Of a stretch of 64,000 nt of DNA, positions 47,831-56,682 are shown one piece after another. Positions within the stretch are counted from its first letter, which is position 1. Each line of letters starts with the position of its first letter. The DNA lies in assembly GCF_024732245.1 (NCBI RefSeq), contig NZ_CP093845.1, positions 1,116,001 to 1,180,000 on the forward strand, written 5' to 3'. The DNA is from Dietzia sp. B32. GTDB taxonomy: Bacteria; Actinomycetota; Actinomycetes; Mycobacteriales; Mycobacteriaceae. The notes below the pieces were generated by a model. That model saw nothing but the letters and a program-made list of their open reading frames with translations, was not told the origin of the DNA and ran no database searches. A program made the translations under genes and the position numbers.

Positions 47831-49149
47831 CCCGCACCGACCGGGACTCCGTGACCATCGAGATGGGTGACGAGGTCGGCATCCACCCCGACCGACCGGC
47901 CGTCCCCGAGGGGGTCCGCTGCCCCACCCGGTTCGCCTACTGGGAGGGCCGGGAGAATCCCGCCTTCAGGCGTCTGCGCTCGGCCGTGCTCAAGGTGACC
48001 GGGTTCGACCTCCTGCCCACCGACGAGCAGGCCGCCGCCGTGTGCGCGGACCTGTTCTCGGGGGATCCCGTCGCCGAGCGGTTTGTCGACGAGGTGTACC
48101 ACGGCGAGACGGGTCCCGGGGAGACGCGGCGGATGCTGGACAGGGCCCTCGCCGACGGCATCGACTCGGTCGAGGGCGCGCCGGACTCGATGCGCGAATT
48201 GTTCGCGGAGTTCGAGACGGTCCCGGACTGGGTTGATCCGGACCTCATCGAGGAGGGTGCCAGGATCTGGCGGCGCTGGGGGACCATGCTGTTCAGCTTC
48301 GCCGGTGCCGAGACCCTGGAGATCTACACCGAGTCCGCGGTGGCCACGCCCCTGTCGCTGGCGGGCGGCTACGCCGGGGACAACGCCCTCCGGCGATTCC
48401 TCGAGACCTGCCGGTTCTGGATCGACGTATCCGAACCGGGAGCACTGCTCCGGCCCGGTTCGCAGGGGCGGGCCACGGCGATGAAGGTCCGCGTCATGCA
48501 CGTCTCGGTCCGCTCCCGGGTCGCCTCCCACGGGGAGTGGGACATCGGGAAGTGGGGGCTGCCGATCAGCCAGTCGTACATGGTTCTCACCCTCATCGCC
48601 GGCTCCGTCACGCCCGGGTTCGGACTCTGGGCGCTCGGGTACCAGACCACCCTGCGCGAGATCCGGGCCCTGATCCACTTCCAGAAGTACATGGGCCATC
48701 TGCTCGGGGTGCGCATGCGGTGGTACCCGGAGACCATCGCCGACAGCATCCGCATGCTGCTCATGGCGATGCTCTCCCGCTCGCACGACTCGGGACAGCA
48801 CGGCCGCGAGCTCATCGAGTCCTACCCACAGGCGTTCGCACCCCGCGAGGGCCACACCGGCCTGCAACGCCTCCGGGAGCACTACAACTTCCGGATCAAC
48901 TCGGTCTACTCGGCGATGTACATGGCCCCGGGCACGCGCCGGAGGTACCGGATGCCCGCCGCGCTGCCGTGGGCGCTCATCCCGGTGGTCCGTTTCCCAC
49001 TCGTCACGGCCGTCGAGGTCGCCCGCCGGGTGCCTCCGATCGGCCGGGTGCACGAGCGCGTCATGTGCTGGCACCGCGAGAACTGGTACCGCGCCCAGAT
49101 GGCCGGCCGCGAGGCCGCCTTCGACGCCTCCGGTGCCCTGCGCCGCTGA
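47827..49149 (+). CDS. MpaB/Lcp-type oxygenase family protein (DUF2236)
   Basis: This 440-residue helical protein has the DUF2236 features of rubber oxygenase Lcp and MpaB. These include an RIWRRWGTMLFSFAGAETLE helix near residue 140, a His-containing KVRVMHVSVRSRVA near residue 222 and HFQKYMGHLLGVRMRW near residue 288. The family holds b-type haem in Lcp and cleaves isoprenoid C=C bonds; haem ligation here cannot be proven by eye. ATG 47827-47829 overlaps the hydrolase stop (ATGA). Together with the multicopper oxidase and a dioxygenase homologue it suggests oxidative attack on a hydrophobic, possibly isoprenoid-bearing compound. Confidence 0.75.
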   Translation: MTRTDRDSVTIEMGDEVGIHPDRPAVPEGVRCPTRFAYWEGRENPAFRRLRSAVLKVTGFDLLPTDEQAAAVCADLFSGDPVAERFVDEVYHGETGPGETRRMLDRALADGIDSVEGAPDSMRELFAEFETVPDWVDPDLIEEGARIWRRWGTMLFSFAGAETLEIYTESAVATPLSLAGGYAGDNALRRFLETCRFWIDVSEPGALLRPGSQGRATAMKVRVMHVSVRSRVASHGEWDIGKWGLPISQSYMVLTLIAGSVTPGFGLWALGYQTTLREIRALIHFQKYMGHLLGVRMRWYPETIADSIRMLLMAMLSRSHDSGQHGRELIESYPQAFAPREGHTGLQRLREHYNFRINSVYSAMYMAPGTRRRYRMPAALPWALIPVVRFPLVTAVEVARRVPPIGRVHERVMCWHRENWYRAQMAGREAAFDASGALRR

Positions 49150-49222
49150 TGCCCGGACCGCGCACCGCCCGTACCCCTGTCACCGCCCCTTCCCGCTGCC
49201 TACCCGATCGAGAGAGTTCCCC

Positions 49223-50293
49223 ATGCCCCTCCTGCAAGGTCCGTCCCTGAACATCGTCGAGGCCTGGAACGGCCCCGGCCGCCGCGACGGCCACCTCACC
49301 GACGTCGCCCCCGCCGACAACGCCGCCCACCTCGACTCCGACAAGCAGTCGTTCGAGCACTGGTATTTCGACGCCCACCTCGACGACGGCCGGATCGTGG
49401 TGGTCATGCTGCAGAGTCGCGAGCTCGTGCGGCGCCGGCCCGGCGTGGAGATCCACCTCTACACCCCTGACGGGCAGCGCAGGGAGTCCAACCGTCACCA
49501 CACCGACGCCGAGCTCGGCGTCTCGACCGAGAAGGTCGACGTGACAATCGCCCACCACAGCGCCGTCCTCGTCGACGAGGTGGACGGCCTGCCCGTCTAC
49601 CGGGTCAGGGCCGAGCAGGACGGCATCGGCGTGGACCTGACCTTCCACGCCGAGGTCCCGGCGTGGATGCCCGGTCGCGGCCGCACCAGCTACACGGACC
49701 GGGAGTACTTCGCGTGGTGTGTGGGCGCGCCCCGGGCCCGGGTGGAGGGCACCGTCACCGTCGACGGCCGCACCGACCAGGTGAGCGGTCGTGGCTACCA
49801 CGACCACAACTGGGGCGTCGGCGACATGAAACGCATCATCGCCAAGTGGTACTGGGGTCGCCTGTACACCGACGAGATCTCGCTGGTCTACGCCATGGTG
49901 CAGACCACCGGGCGCTACGGGGCGCACTGGTCCCAGCCGATCATGGTGGCCCGGGGGCGCGAGGTGGTGCTGTCCGAGGGCGAGGTGGAGATCACCGAGG
50001 GGCCGATGGTGTCCAACCCCGTCGCCGACCGGTCGTACCCGTCATTCCTCAGGCTCCGGGTCCCGGGGAAGATCGACCTCACCCTCACCGTGCGCGAGAT
50101 CGTTCACGCCCACGATCTGCTCTCCGACGTCCCGGTGGTGGGCCGCCCGCCGCTGAACAAGCTGGTCAAGAAGCTCGTCGGGCACCCGGGGTACTTCAGG
50201 TTCCGCTCCGATTTCGACCTCACGCTGACCATCGACGGGCGACAGGAGACGCACAGCGGGCAGACCCTCCACGAGATGGTGGCGCTGTCGTGA
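49223..50293 (+). CDS. AttH/CrtC-like (lipocalin-fold) protein
   Basis: This 356-residue double-beta-barrel protein has the conserved SFEHWYFDAHLDDG near residue 41 and the signature SGRGYHDHNWGVGDM near residue 189. The second is diagnostic of the AttH/CrtC (carotenoid 1,2-hydratase-like) superfamily. Acid residues near these motifs carry out C=C hydration in CrtC; most bacterial relatives are uncharacterised. It lies 73 bp after the DUF2236 gene and its stop overlaps the dioxygenase start. Hydration of an isoprenoid or alkene intermediate would suit its neighbours, but this is inference. Confidence 0.75.
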   Translation: MPLLQGPSLNIVEAWNGPGRRDGHLTDVAPADNAAHLDSDKQSFEHWYFDAHLDDGRIVVVMLQSRELVRRRPGVEIHLYTPDGQRRESNRHHTDAELGVSTEKVDVTIAHHSAVLVDEVDGLPVYRVRAEQDGIGVDLTFHAEVPAWMPGRGRTSYTDREYFAWCVGAPRARVEGTVTVDGRTDQVSGRGYHDHNWGVGDMKRIIAKWYWGRLYTDEISLVYAMVQTTGRYGAHWSQPIMVARGREVVLSEGEVEITEGPMVSNPVADRSYPSFLRLRVPGKIDLTLTVREIVHAHDLLSDVPVVGRPPLNKLVKKLVGHPGYFRFRSDFDLTLTIDGRQETHSGQTLHEMVALS

Positions 50294-51612
50294 GCGGGGA
50301 CGGCACCCCGGACCGGGGTGTCCCGCGGCTCGACTATCTCCACGGTTTCGCCGACCACCACCAGACCGAAGCCGAACCGGGGGCCCTGCCGAGGCGTCAG
50401 AACTCCCCGCAGCGCGCCCCCCTCGGCCTCTACGCGGAGCAGCACTCCGGCAGCGCGTTCACCGAACCGCGGGCGGTCACCCGCCGGACCTGGAGCTACC
50501 GCATCCGTCCGTCGGTCGCGCACAGCGCCTTCCGTCGACGCCCCGAGAGCCAGGGTTGGCAGACCGCTCCGTCGGCGGCGGGCATCGCCTCCCCCAATCG
50601 ACTGCGCTGGAACCCGCCCCCGGCACCCGCACCGGGGATCGACTTCCTCGACGGCGTGCGGACCTTCGCCACCTGCGGTGACGTCTCCCAGCGCACCGGA
50701 GTGGGAATCCACTGGTACACGGCGACCGCGTCCATGACCGACCGCTACCTGGTCGACGCGGACGGCGAGCTGCTCATCGTGCCGCAGCAGGGACCGATCC
50801 TGATGCTCACCGAGTTCGGCCGCCTGGCCGTCTCCCCCGGCGAGTTCGCCGTGGTGTGCCGGGGCGTCCGGTTCCGGGTGGACCTGCTCGGCGGGTACTC
50901 GGCCGGATACGTCCTGGAGAACTACGGCGCAACCCTCACCCTGCCCGAGCTCGGCCCGATCGGCGCCAACGGCCTCGCCGACGCCCGCCACTTCCGCTAC
51001 CCCGTGGCCTGGTACGAGGACCGTGACGAGCCGGTCGAACTGTGGCAGCGGTTCGGGGGCCGCTGGTGGTCGACCGAACTCGACCACTCCCCGCTCGACG
51101 TGGTGGCCTGGCACGGCAACCACGCCGCGTACGTGTTCGACCTCGACGACTTCTGCCCGCTCAACACCGCGCTGTGGGATCACCCCGACCCGTCCGTCTT
51201 CACGGTCCTGACCTCACCGGGACCGTTCGAGGGCCAGGCCAATGTCGACTTCGCGGTGTTCGGAGACCGCTGGGTCGTGGCCGAGGAGACCTACCGACCG
51301 CCGCACTTCCACCGCAACCAGATGTCCGAGTTCATGGGCCTGGTCCGCGGCTCCCACGACTCCAAGGCCGAGGGATTCGTCCCCGGCGGTGCCTCCCTGC
51401 ACAACCAGTGGTCCGCGCACGGCGCCGACCGCGAGACCTTCGACCTGGCCAGCGCGGTGGATCTCGCGCCGCAGAAGCTCACCGGGTCCCTGCCCTTCAT
51501 GTTCGAGACCGGATTGGCCCTGGCGGTGACCGACTCCGCCCTCGACGCCGACCACCGTCAACCCGACTACGACTCGTCGTGGACCGGGATCGAGCGCCGC
51601 TTCCGCCGCTGA
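50290..51612 (+). CDS. hmgA: Homogentisate 1,2-dioxygenase family enzyme
   Basis: This 440-residue protein is collinear with homogentisate dioxygenase along its full length (GLYAEQHSGSAFTEPR near 45, LGPIGANGLADARHF near 220). Iron ligands are conserved with native spacing: His341 and Glu347 in HRNQMSEFMG, and His377 in SAHGAD. The catalytic His is in VVAWHGN (His275). The enzyme opens an aromatic p-diol ring with O2. No maleylacetoacetate isomerase, fumarylacetoacetase or 4-hydroxyphenylpyruvate dioxygenase is nearby, so the substrate may be a substituted homogentisate/gentisate-like ring rather than free homogentisate. The GTG overlaps the previous stop. Confidence 0.88.
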   Translation: MSGDGTPDRGVPRLDYLHGFADHHQTEAEPGALPRRQNSPQRAPLGLYAEQHSGSAFTEPRAVTRRTWSYRIRPSVAHSAFRRRPESQGWQTAPSAAGIASPNRLRWNPPPAPAPGIDFLDGVRTFATCGDVSQRTGVGIHWYTATASMTDRYLVDADGELLIVPQQGPILMLTEFGRLAVSPGEFAVVCRGVRFRVDLLGGYSAGYVLENYGATLTLPELGPIGANGLADARHFRYPVAWYEDRDEPVELWQRFGGRWWSTELDHSPLDVVAWHGNHAAYVFDLDDFCPLNTALWDHPDPSVFTVLTSPGPFEGQANVDFAVFGDRWVVAEETYRPPHFHRNQMSEFMGLVRGSHDSKAEGFVPGGASLHNQWSAHGADRETFDLASAVDLAPQKLTGSLPFMFETGLALAVTDSALDADHRQPDYDSSWTGIERRFRR

Positions 51613-51726
51613 CGACCCCGACCTCGTCGTCGTCATCGGAGTCGTCACCACCCCGACCCGCCCCGTCCACCACCACCCCGCCCACCACCACCTCGTGCCA
51701 CCACCACCCTCCATAGGAGTAGAGCC

Positions 51727-53205
51727 ATGACCGCGACGTTCCCCGAAATCGCACCTCTGACCCTGCCGGACACCGGGCTGCGCATCGGCGGCCGGGCCGT
51801 CGCCCCCGCCGACGGGGGCACCCTGGATGCACTCAACCCGGCCACCGAGGAGCGGATCACCGAACTCGCGGCCGGCACCGCCGAGGATGTGGACCGGGCC
51901 GTCGCCGCCGCCCGCGAATCGTTCGAGTCGGGCGTGTGGTCCCGGATGCCGGGCGCCGAGCGCGGCCGGGTCCTCATGCGCGCGGCCGACCTCATCGAGC
52001 AGCACGCCGGCGAGTTGTCCACGCTCGAGACCACCGAGATGGGCAAGCTGTACCTGCACACCGTGGGCGGGGACATCCCCGCCGCCGCCGCGGTGTTCCG
52101 CCACTACGCCGGATCCGCCGACAAGATCTACGGTCAGAGCGTGCAGCTGCCGAACGTCGGCGACCAGCGCCGGTTCGGGTTCACCCTCCGTCAACCCCTC
52201 GGAGTGGTGGGCGCGATCACCCCGTGGAACAACCCCACCGTGGTCGCCTCGTGGAAGGTCGCCCCGGCCCTCGCGGCCGGGTGCTCGGTGGTGCTCAAGC
52301 CCGCCGAGGACGCCTCACTGGCCCCGCTGCGTCTGGCCGACCTGCTCGCCGAGGCGGGAGTACCGGACGGGGTGGTCAACGTGGTCACCGGCACCGGGGA
52401 GACCGCCGGCGCCGCTCTCGCCGCGCATCCGGGGGTGGACAAGATCACCTTCACCGGCAGCCCCCGCGTGGGTCGGCAGATCCAGTCGCTGGCCGGGGAC
52501 AAGTTCCGCAAGGTCACCCTCGAACTCGGCGGCAAGGCTCCGCAGCTGATCTTCGGCGACGCCGACCTGGACTCGGCGATGCCGTGGATCGCGATGGGCA
52601 ACTTCTACCATCAGGGCCAGGTCTGCGCGGCCGGCACCCGCGTGGTGGTGCACGAGTCGATCGCCGACCGGGTGGTCGAGGGACTGGCGGAGTTCGCGCG
52701 GTCCTCGGTGGTGGGCGACCCGTTCGACCCCGCGAGCACCCAGGGCACGATCGTCAACCAGCGCCAGTTCGACCGGATCATGGGCTACATCGACAAGGGC
52801 AGGGCGGAGGGGGCGGACCTCGTCACGGGTGGCGGCCGGGTCGGCGACCGCGGCTACTTCATCGAGCCGACCGTGTTCCGCGGCGACAACTCGCTGACGA
52901 TCGCGCGCGAGGAGATCTTCGGCCCCGTGGCCACGGTCATCACGTTCTCCGACACCGACGAGGCCGTGCGGATCGCAGGCGACACCCCCTACGGGCTCAA
53001 CGCGTTCATCTTCTCGCGCGACCTGTCCACCGTGCACTCGGTGATCCCGCAGCTGCGGGTGGGTACGGTCTGGGTCAACGGCTGGGGCGTCCCGGATCCC
53101 TCACTGCCCTGGGGCGGCCGCGAGGCCAGCGGCATCGGTCGCGAGCTCGGGGTGAGCGGCCTGGAGGCCTTCACCGAGGAGAAGACCGTGCACCTAGGGT
53201 TCTGA
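51727..53205 (+). CDS. NAD(P)-dependent aldehyde dehydrogenase
   Basis: This 492-residue aldehyde dehydrogenase has motifs GAITPWNNPTVV near residue 166, FTGSPRVGRQ near residue 239, LELGGKAPQL near residue 262 and the nucleophile in HQGQVCAAGTR near residue 300. Its C-terminal PWGGREASGIGRELG is standard. It follows the dioxygenase after a 114-bp C-rich spacer that contains only CCACC repeats and the ribosome-binding site AGGAGTAGAG. It likely oxidises an aldehyde intermediate of the same pathway. It differs in sequence from the aldA product at 5590-7065. Confidence 0.94.
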   Translation: MTATFPEIAPLTLPDTGLRIGGRAVAPADGGTLDALNPATEERITELAAGTAEDVDRAVAAARESFESGVWSRMPGAERGRVLMRAADLIEQHAGELSTLETTEMGKLYLHTVGGDIPAAAAVFRHYAGSADKIYGQSVQLPNVGDQRRFGFTLRQPLGVVGAITPWNNPTVVASWKVAPALAAGCSVVLKPAEDASLAPLRLADLLAEAGVPDGVVNVVTGTGETAGAALAAHPGVDKITFTGSPRVGRQIQSLAGDKFRKVTLELGGKAPQLIFGDADLDSAMPWIAMGNFYHQGQVCAAGTRVVVHESIADRVVEGLAEFARSSVVGDPFDPASTQGTIVNQRQFDRIMGYIDKGRAEGADLVTGGGRVGDRGYFIEPTVFRGDNSLTIAREEIFGPVATVITFSDTDEAVRIAGDTPYGLNAFIFSRDLSTVHSVIPQLRVGTVWVNGWGVPDPSLPWGGREASGIGRELGVSGLEAFTEEKTVHLGF

Positions 53206-53239
53206 GAACACCGACCCGCGGGACGAGGAGGCACCGGAC

Positions 53240-54478
53240 GTGACAGAGGATGTGGGCGAACAGGGCGCAGAGCAGGCGCGGACGGGCCCGTTGGCCGGGA
53301 TGCTCGTACTGGAACTCGGCACCCTCATCGCGGGCCCCTTCGCCGGCCGCCTCCTCGGCGACATGGGCGCCCGGGTGATCAAGATCGAGGATCCCGGGCG
53401 CCCGGACCCCCTGCGTACATGGGGTCAGGGCGAGCGTGACGGTCGCCGTCACTTCTGGACCGTCCACGCCCGCAACAAGGAGTCGGTCACCCTGGACCTG
53501 CGCTCGGACGACGGCGCGGCGCTCTTCCTCGACCTGGTCGCCCGCGCGGACGTCGTGGTGGAGAATTTCCGACCCGGCACCCTGGAGAAGTGGGGGCTCG
53601 GCCCGGACCGGCTCCACGAGATCAACCCGGGCCTGGTGATCGGTCGGGTGTCGGGCTACGGCCAGACCGGTCCCCAGGCCACCCGCGCCGGGTACGCCTC
53701 CGTCGCCGAGGGCGTGTCCGGCCTGCGGCACCTCAACGGCTTTCCCGACATGCCGCCACCGCGCATGGCCCTGTCGATCGGGGACACCCTCGGCGGGATG
53801 TTCGCCGTCCAGGGGATCCTCGCCGCGTTACTGGCCCGCACCACCACCGGCCGCGGCCAGGTGGTGGACGTCGCACTGACCGAGTCCTGCCTGGCGGTCC
53901 AGGAGTCGGTGATCCCCGACTACGACGCCGCCGGGGTCGTGCGCGGCCCGTCCGGCACCCGACTGGAGGGGATCGCGCCGTCCAACCTGTACCGCGCGGC
54001 CGACGGGCTGTGGGTGATCATCGCCGCCAACCAGGACACCGTGTTCCGCCGCCTCTGCACCGCGATGGGCCGCCCTGAACTGGCGGAGGACGCCCGCTTC
54101 GTCGATCACTCCGCCCGCGGAGTGCACCAGGACGAGATCGACGCGATCATCGCCGACTGGTCCGCCGAGCGGACCGCCGAGCAGATCCGCGAGACCCTCG
54201 AGGCCGCCGGCGTGGTGGTGGGCCCGGTCAACACCGTCGCGGACGTGGTGCGCGACGAGCAGTTCCTCGCCCGCGACATGATCGTCCCCCACACCGTGCC
54301 GGGCGTGGACGACACCGTGCTCGGTCCGGGCGTGGTGCCCGTCCTCGGCGACACCCCGGGGTCTGTCCGGCGCGGTGGGACGCCGGAGCCCGGCTTCGAC
54401 AACGCGGCCGTCTACCGCGACCTGCTCGGCATCGACGCCGATCGCCTGTCCGACCTGACCGCCCGCGGTGTCATCTGA
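53240..54478 (+). CDS. CaiB/BaiF-type class III CoA-transferase
   Basis: This 412-residue family III CoA-transferase has LELGTLIAGPFAGRLLGDMG near residue 23, a conserved RNKESVTLDLR near residue 76 and the catalytic Asp in SIGDTLGGMFAVQGIL near residue 180. These enzymes move CoA between acids without ATP. GTG 53240 lies 34 bp after the aldehyde dehydrogenase and its 3' end overlaps the next gene by 11 bp. It would activate the acid made by the aldehyde dehydrogenase for beta-oxidation-type breakdown; the pairing is inferred from order. Confidence 0.92.
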   Translation: MTEDVGEQGAEQARTGPLAGMLVLELGTLIAGPFAGRLLGDMGARVIKIEDPGRPDPLRTWGQGERDGRRHFWTVHARNKESVTLDLRSDDGAALFLDLVARADVVVENFRPGTLEKWGLGPDRLHEINPGLVIGRVSGYGQTGPQATRAGYASVAEGVSGLRHLNGFPDMPPPRMALSIGDTLGGMFAVQGILAALLARTTTGRGQVVDVALTESCLAVQESVIPDYDAAGVVRGPSGTRLEGIAPSNLYRAADGLWVIIAANQDTVFRRLCTAMGRPELAEDARFVDHSARGVHQDEIDAIIADWSAERTAEQIRETLEAAGVVVGPVNTVADVVRDEQFLARDMIVPHTVPGVDDTVLGPGVVPVLGDTPGSVRRGGTPEPGFDNAAVYRDLLGIDADRLSDLTARGVI

Positions 54479-55094
54479 CCCCCCGCGCGGAGCGGCCGGG
54501 AGGCGTCCGGCGCTGACGACCGTGCTGTTGGTGGCCCTGACTCTCGCCGCCGCGATCCCCGTGGCCGTGCCGGCGTCGTCGGTGTGGGCGCGCCGCGCCG
54601 CCGACGCCGACCGCGAGCGCCTGACCGCCGTCGCCACCGAGGTCGCCGTCCTGCTGTCGTCACTGTCCACCGACGATGCCGAGGCCTCCCTGGACCGACT
54701 CACCGCCCTGAGTACCGGTCGGTTCCGGGACGAGGTGACCGGGCGGCGTGCGGAGGTACTCCGCCTGGTCGACGACGACGAGGTGCGCTCCAGCGCGCGG
54801 GTGGTCGCTTCCGGGGTCGAGCAGGACGTGGCCGTCCGCGGCATCCTCGACGGTGGGCTCTTCGACAGCGGGGACGACCCCGCACGGGCTCGCCTGCTGG
54901 TGGCGGTCCGGTCCGAGGTGAGCAACACGCGAACCGAGGCCGCGCAAGCGGGATCCGAGGCGCGTGGCGATGCCGGTGCCGACGACGTCGATGGCGCCGG
55001 TGAAGGGCCCGGTGGGCGGCTGTGGCGCTGGCGGATCGAGGCCGTGATCGAGGACGGTCGCGCCGTCGTGGCCTCGACCGAGGTGGCGCTGTGA
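54468..55094 (+). CDS. Mce-associated membrane protein
   Basis: This 208-residue protein has one membrane helix at residues 15-39 (LTTVLLVALTLAAAIPVAVP) and an extracytoplasmic helical plus beta domain of the Mam type (STDDAEASLDRLTALSTGRF, then WRWRIEAVIEDGRAVVAST at the C-terminus). An acidic Gly/Asp-rich loop around residues 155-180 is unusual. The GTG start lies inside the CoA-transferase gene, so it is coupled to the catabolic operon rather than to the nearby mce operon 2, which runs on the other strand. It converges with the HMG-CoA-lyase-like gene after 8 bp. Confidence 0.8.
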   Translation: MSSDPPRGAAGRRPALTTVLLVALTLAAAIPVAVPASSVWARRAADADRERLTAVATEVAVLLSSLSTDDAEASLDRLTALSTGRFRDEVTGRRAEVLRLVDDDEVRSSARVVASGVEQDVAVRGILDGGLFDSGDDPARARLLVAVRSEVSNTRTEAAQAGSEARGDAGADDVDGAGEGPGGRLWRWRIEAVIEDGRAVVASTEVAL

Positions 55095-55102
55095 GCGCGG
55101 GG

Positions 55103-56038
55103 TCAGCCCCGGGGCAGGGTCCAGTCGAACTCGCGTCCGTTGCCGTGCGCGCCGGCGGAGGCCCGCGACCGCGAGTCCTCCCCGAGTTCGGCGAGCATGC
55201 GATCGGATGCCGCGACCAGCTCGTGGAACCGGCCGGGGTCGAGCCAGTCGGGCCGCAGCGCGAACAGGACGTCCTCGGTGGCCGTGTTCCCGGACGCGCC
55301 GGGGGCGAACGGGCAGCCCCCGAGCCCGCCGAGCGCCGCGTCCACCATGCGCGCTCCGGCGCCCACGGCGGCGAGGGTGTTGGCCACGCCCATCCCCCAG
55401 GTGTCATGGCCGTGGAAGACGATCCGGCGCTCACCGGCCGGCTCGACCGCGGCGGCGACGAGGTCGCCCACCTGCCGCGGGTGCGCCTGGCCGAGGGTGT
55501 CTGCCAGCACCACGTCGACGGTGCCCTCACCGCGCGGGTCGGCGACCAGCTCGAGGACGCGCGCCGGATCGACCGGCCCGGTGATCGGGCAGGTGAACGT
55601 GGTCGCCAGGCAGAGCTGGACCGTGCCGCCCACCGCCGCGGCGGCCTCGACGGCGTCCGGAAGCGCGTCCATGCTGGTGGCGGTGTCGCGGCCGATGTTG
55701 GCCGTGTTGTGCTCGTCGGTCACCGACAGGCAGTACTGGAAACGGCGGACCCCGGCGTCCGCGGCCCGGCGGACGTGGCCCGGGGTCGCGACCCACACCC
55801 AGCAGCGGGCCCGTTCGGACTCGTCGAGGGCGCCGACGACGTCGAGGGTGTCCGCCAGTGCCGGGACGAGGTCGGGCCGGGCCATGGACCCCACCTCGAG
55901 CTCCGGGACCCCGAGCCCGAGCAGTGTCCGCACGAGCTCGACCTTGGAGGTGGTGGACAGCCTGCCGTCGGTGAGCTGGAGCCCGTCGCGCAGGGCGACG
56001 TCGCGGACAGCGACAGAACTCGTCGGGTGCGTGGTCAT
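55103..56038 (-). CDS. HMG-CoA lyase-like (HMGL) enzyme
   Basis: This 311-residue TIM barrel of the DRE-TIM lyase family has RDGLQ near residue 17, the metal-binding FHGHDTWGMG near residue 210 and the lid motif GLGGCPFAPGASGN near residue 238, with the Cys used as acid/base in HMG-CoA lyases. It cleaves HMG-CoA-type beta-hydroxy acyl-CoAs into acetyl-CoA plus an acyl product. It sits alone on the minus strand between two plus-strand Mam genes. Together with the neighbouring CoA-transferase it makes a plausible end-module for a branched acyl-CoA; that is inference. Confidence 0.9.
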   Translation of the reverse strand: MTTHPTSSVAVRDVALRDGLQLTDGRLSTTSKVELVRTLLGLGVPELEVGSMARPDLVPALADTLDVVGALDESERARCWVWVATPGHVRRAADAGVRRFQYCLSVTDEHNTANIGRDTATSMDALPDAVEAAAAVGGTVQLCLATTFTCPITGPVDPARVLELVADPRGEGTVDVVLADTLGQAHPRQVGDLVAAAVEPAGERRIVFHGHDTWGMGVANTLAAVGAGARMVDAALGGLGGCPFAPGASGNTATEDVLFALRPDWLDPGRFHELVAASDRMLAELGEDSRSRASAGAHGNGREFDWTLPRG

Positions 56039-56094
56039 GGGGTCATCCTCCCGTATCCGCGTGCGGCCGGGGGCCCGGCCCGGCGGGTCGCGGC

Positions 56095-56592
56095 ATGACG
56101 GGTGGCGGCGCGGTGGGAATCGGCCCGCGGGTCAGGACCGTCCTGGTCGTGCTGCTGGTGGTGCTGGCCGCCGCCGCGGTCGGCATGACCGTGCTCGACA
56201 GACGGGCTGAGGAACGGCAGCGTCTGGCCGCCGGTGCGGTGGCCGCGGCGGAGGCCGCCTCGCTGGCGGTACTGGACTACCGGCCCGAGACCGTGGCCGG
56301 GGACCTCGCTGCCGCGGAGCAACTCCTCGCGCCGCCGTTCCTCGACCGTTTCCGCGAGCAGAGCCGGCAGGTCACCGTGCCGCGCAGTACCGCCGGCCAG
56401 GTGGCCTCCTCGGCCCGTTCGGCGGGCTCGGCTCTCGCGGGGCTGGACGACGACGAGGCCTTCGTCGTCGTCTATCTGGACCGCCACACGGTCGGCGCCG
56501 ACGGCATCCCACATGTACTCCAGACCGTGGTCGAGGTGGGGTTGGTCCGGGACGGGGACCGGTGGCTGGTCTCGGGGTTCACACCGCGCTGA
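56095..56592 (+). CDS. Mce-associated membrane protein
   Basis: This 165-residue protein has an N-terminal membrane helix at residues 14-33 (TVLVVLLVVLAAAAVGMTVL) and a short extracytoplasmic domain matching the Mam pattern (AAEQLLAPPFLDRFREQSRQ, then VVEVGLVRDGDRWLVSGF). It is divergent from the HMGL-like gene and convergent with mce operon 2, whose mceF ends 90 bp away on the other strand. It may serve that operon although it is not in it. Confidence 0.8.
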   Translation: MTGGGAVGIGPRVRTVLVVLLVVLAAAAVGMTVLDRRAEERQRLAAGAVAAAEAASLAVLDYRPETVAGDLAAAEQLLAPPFLDRFREQSRQVTVPRSTAGQVASSARSAGSALAGLDDDEAFVVVYLDRHTVGADGIPHVLQTVVEVGLVRDGDRWLVSGFTPR

Positions 56593-56628
56593 CCGCGCCG
56601 CCGGCGAGCTCCCCCGCGGCGGGAGCAT

Positions 56629-56657
56629 CCGGGGCTTGCGCACCCGGGGCTTGCGCA
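56629..56657. repeat. 14-bp direct repeat between convergent genes
   Basis: CCGGGGCTTGCGCA occurs at 56629-56642 and again at 56644-56657, with the palindrome TTGCGCAA at the second copy. It occupies the 90-bp gap between the Mam gene and mceF. It may contribute to bidirectional termination, but no strong single hairpin is seen. Confidence 0.6.
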
Positions 56658-56682
56658 ACCGGGCGGGGGCATCGGGGTGGGC

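Noticed and set aside
51613-51726. CCACC-rich spacer as a repeat array or CRISPR-like element
   Set aside because: Units are irregular and only a few bases long, with no spacers; it is low-complexity DNA before a ribosome-binding site.
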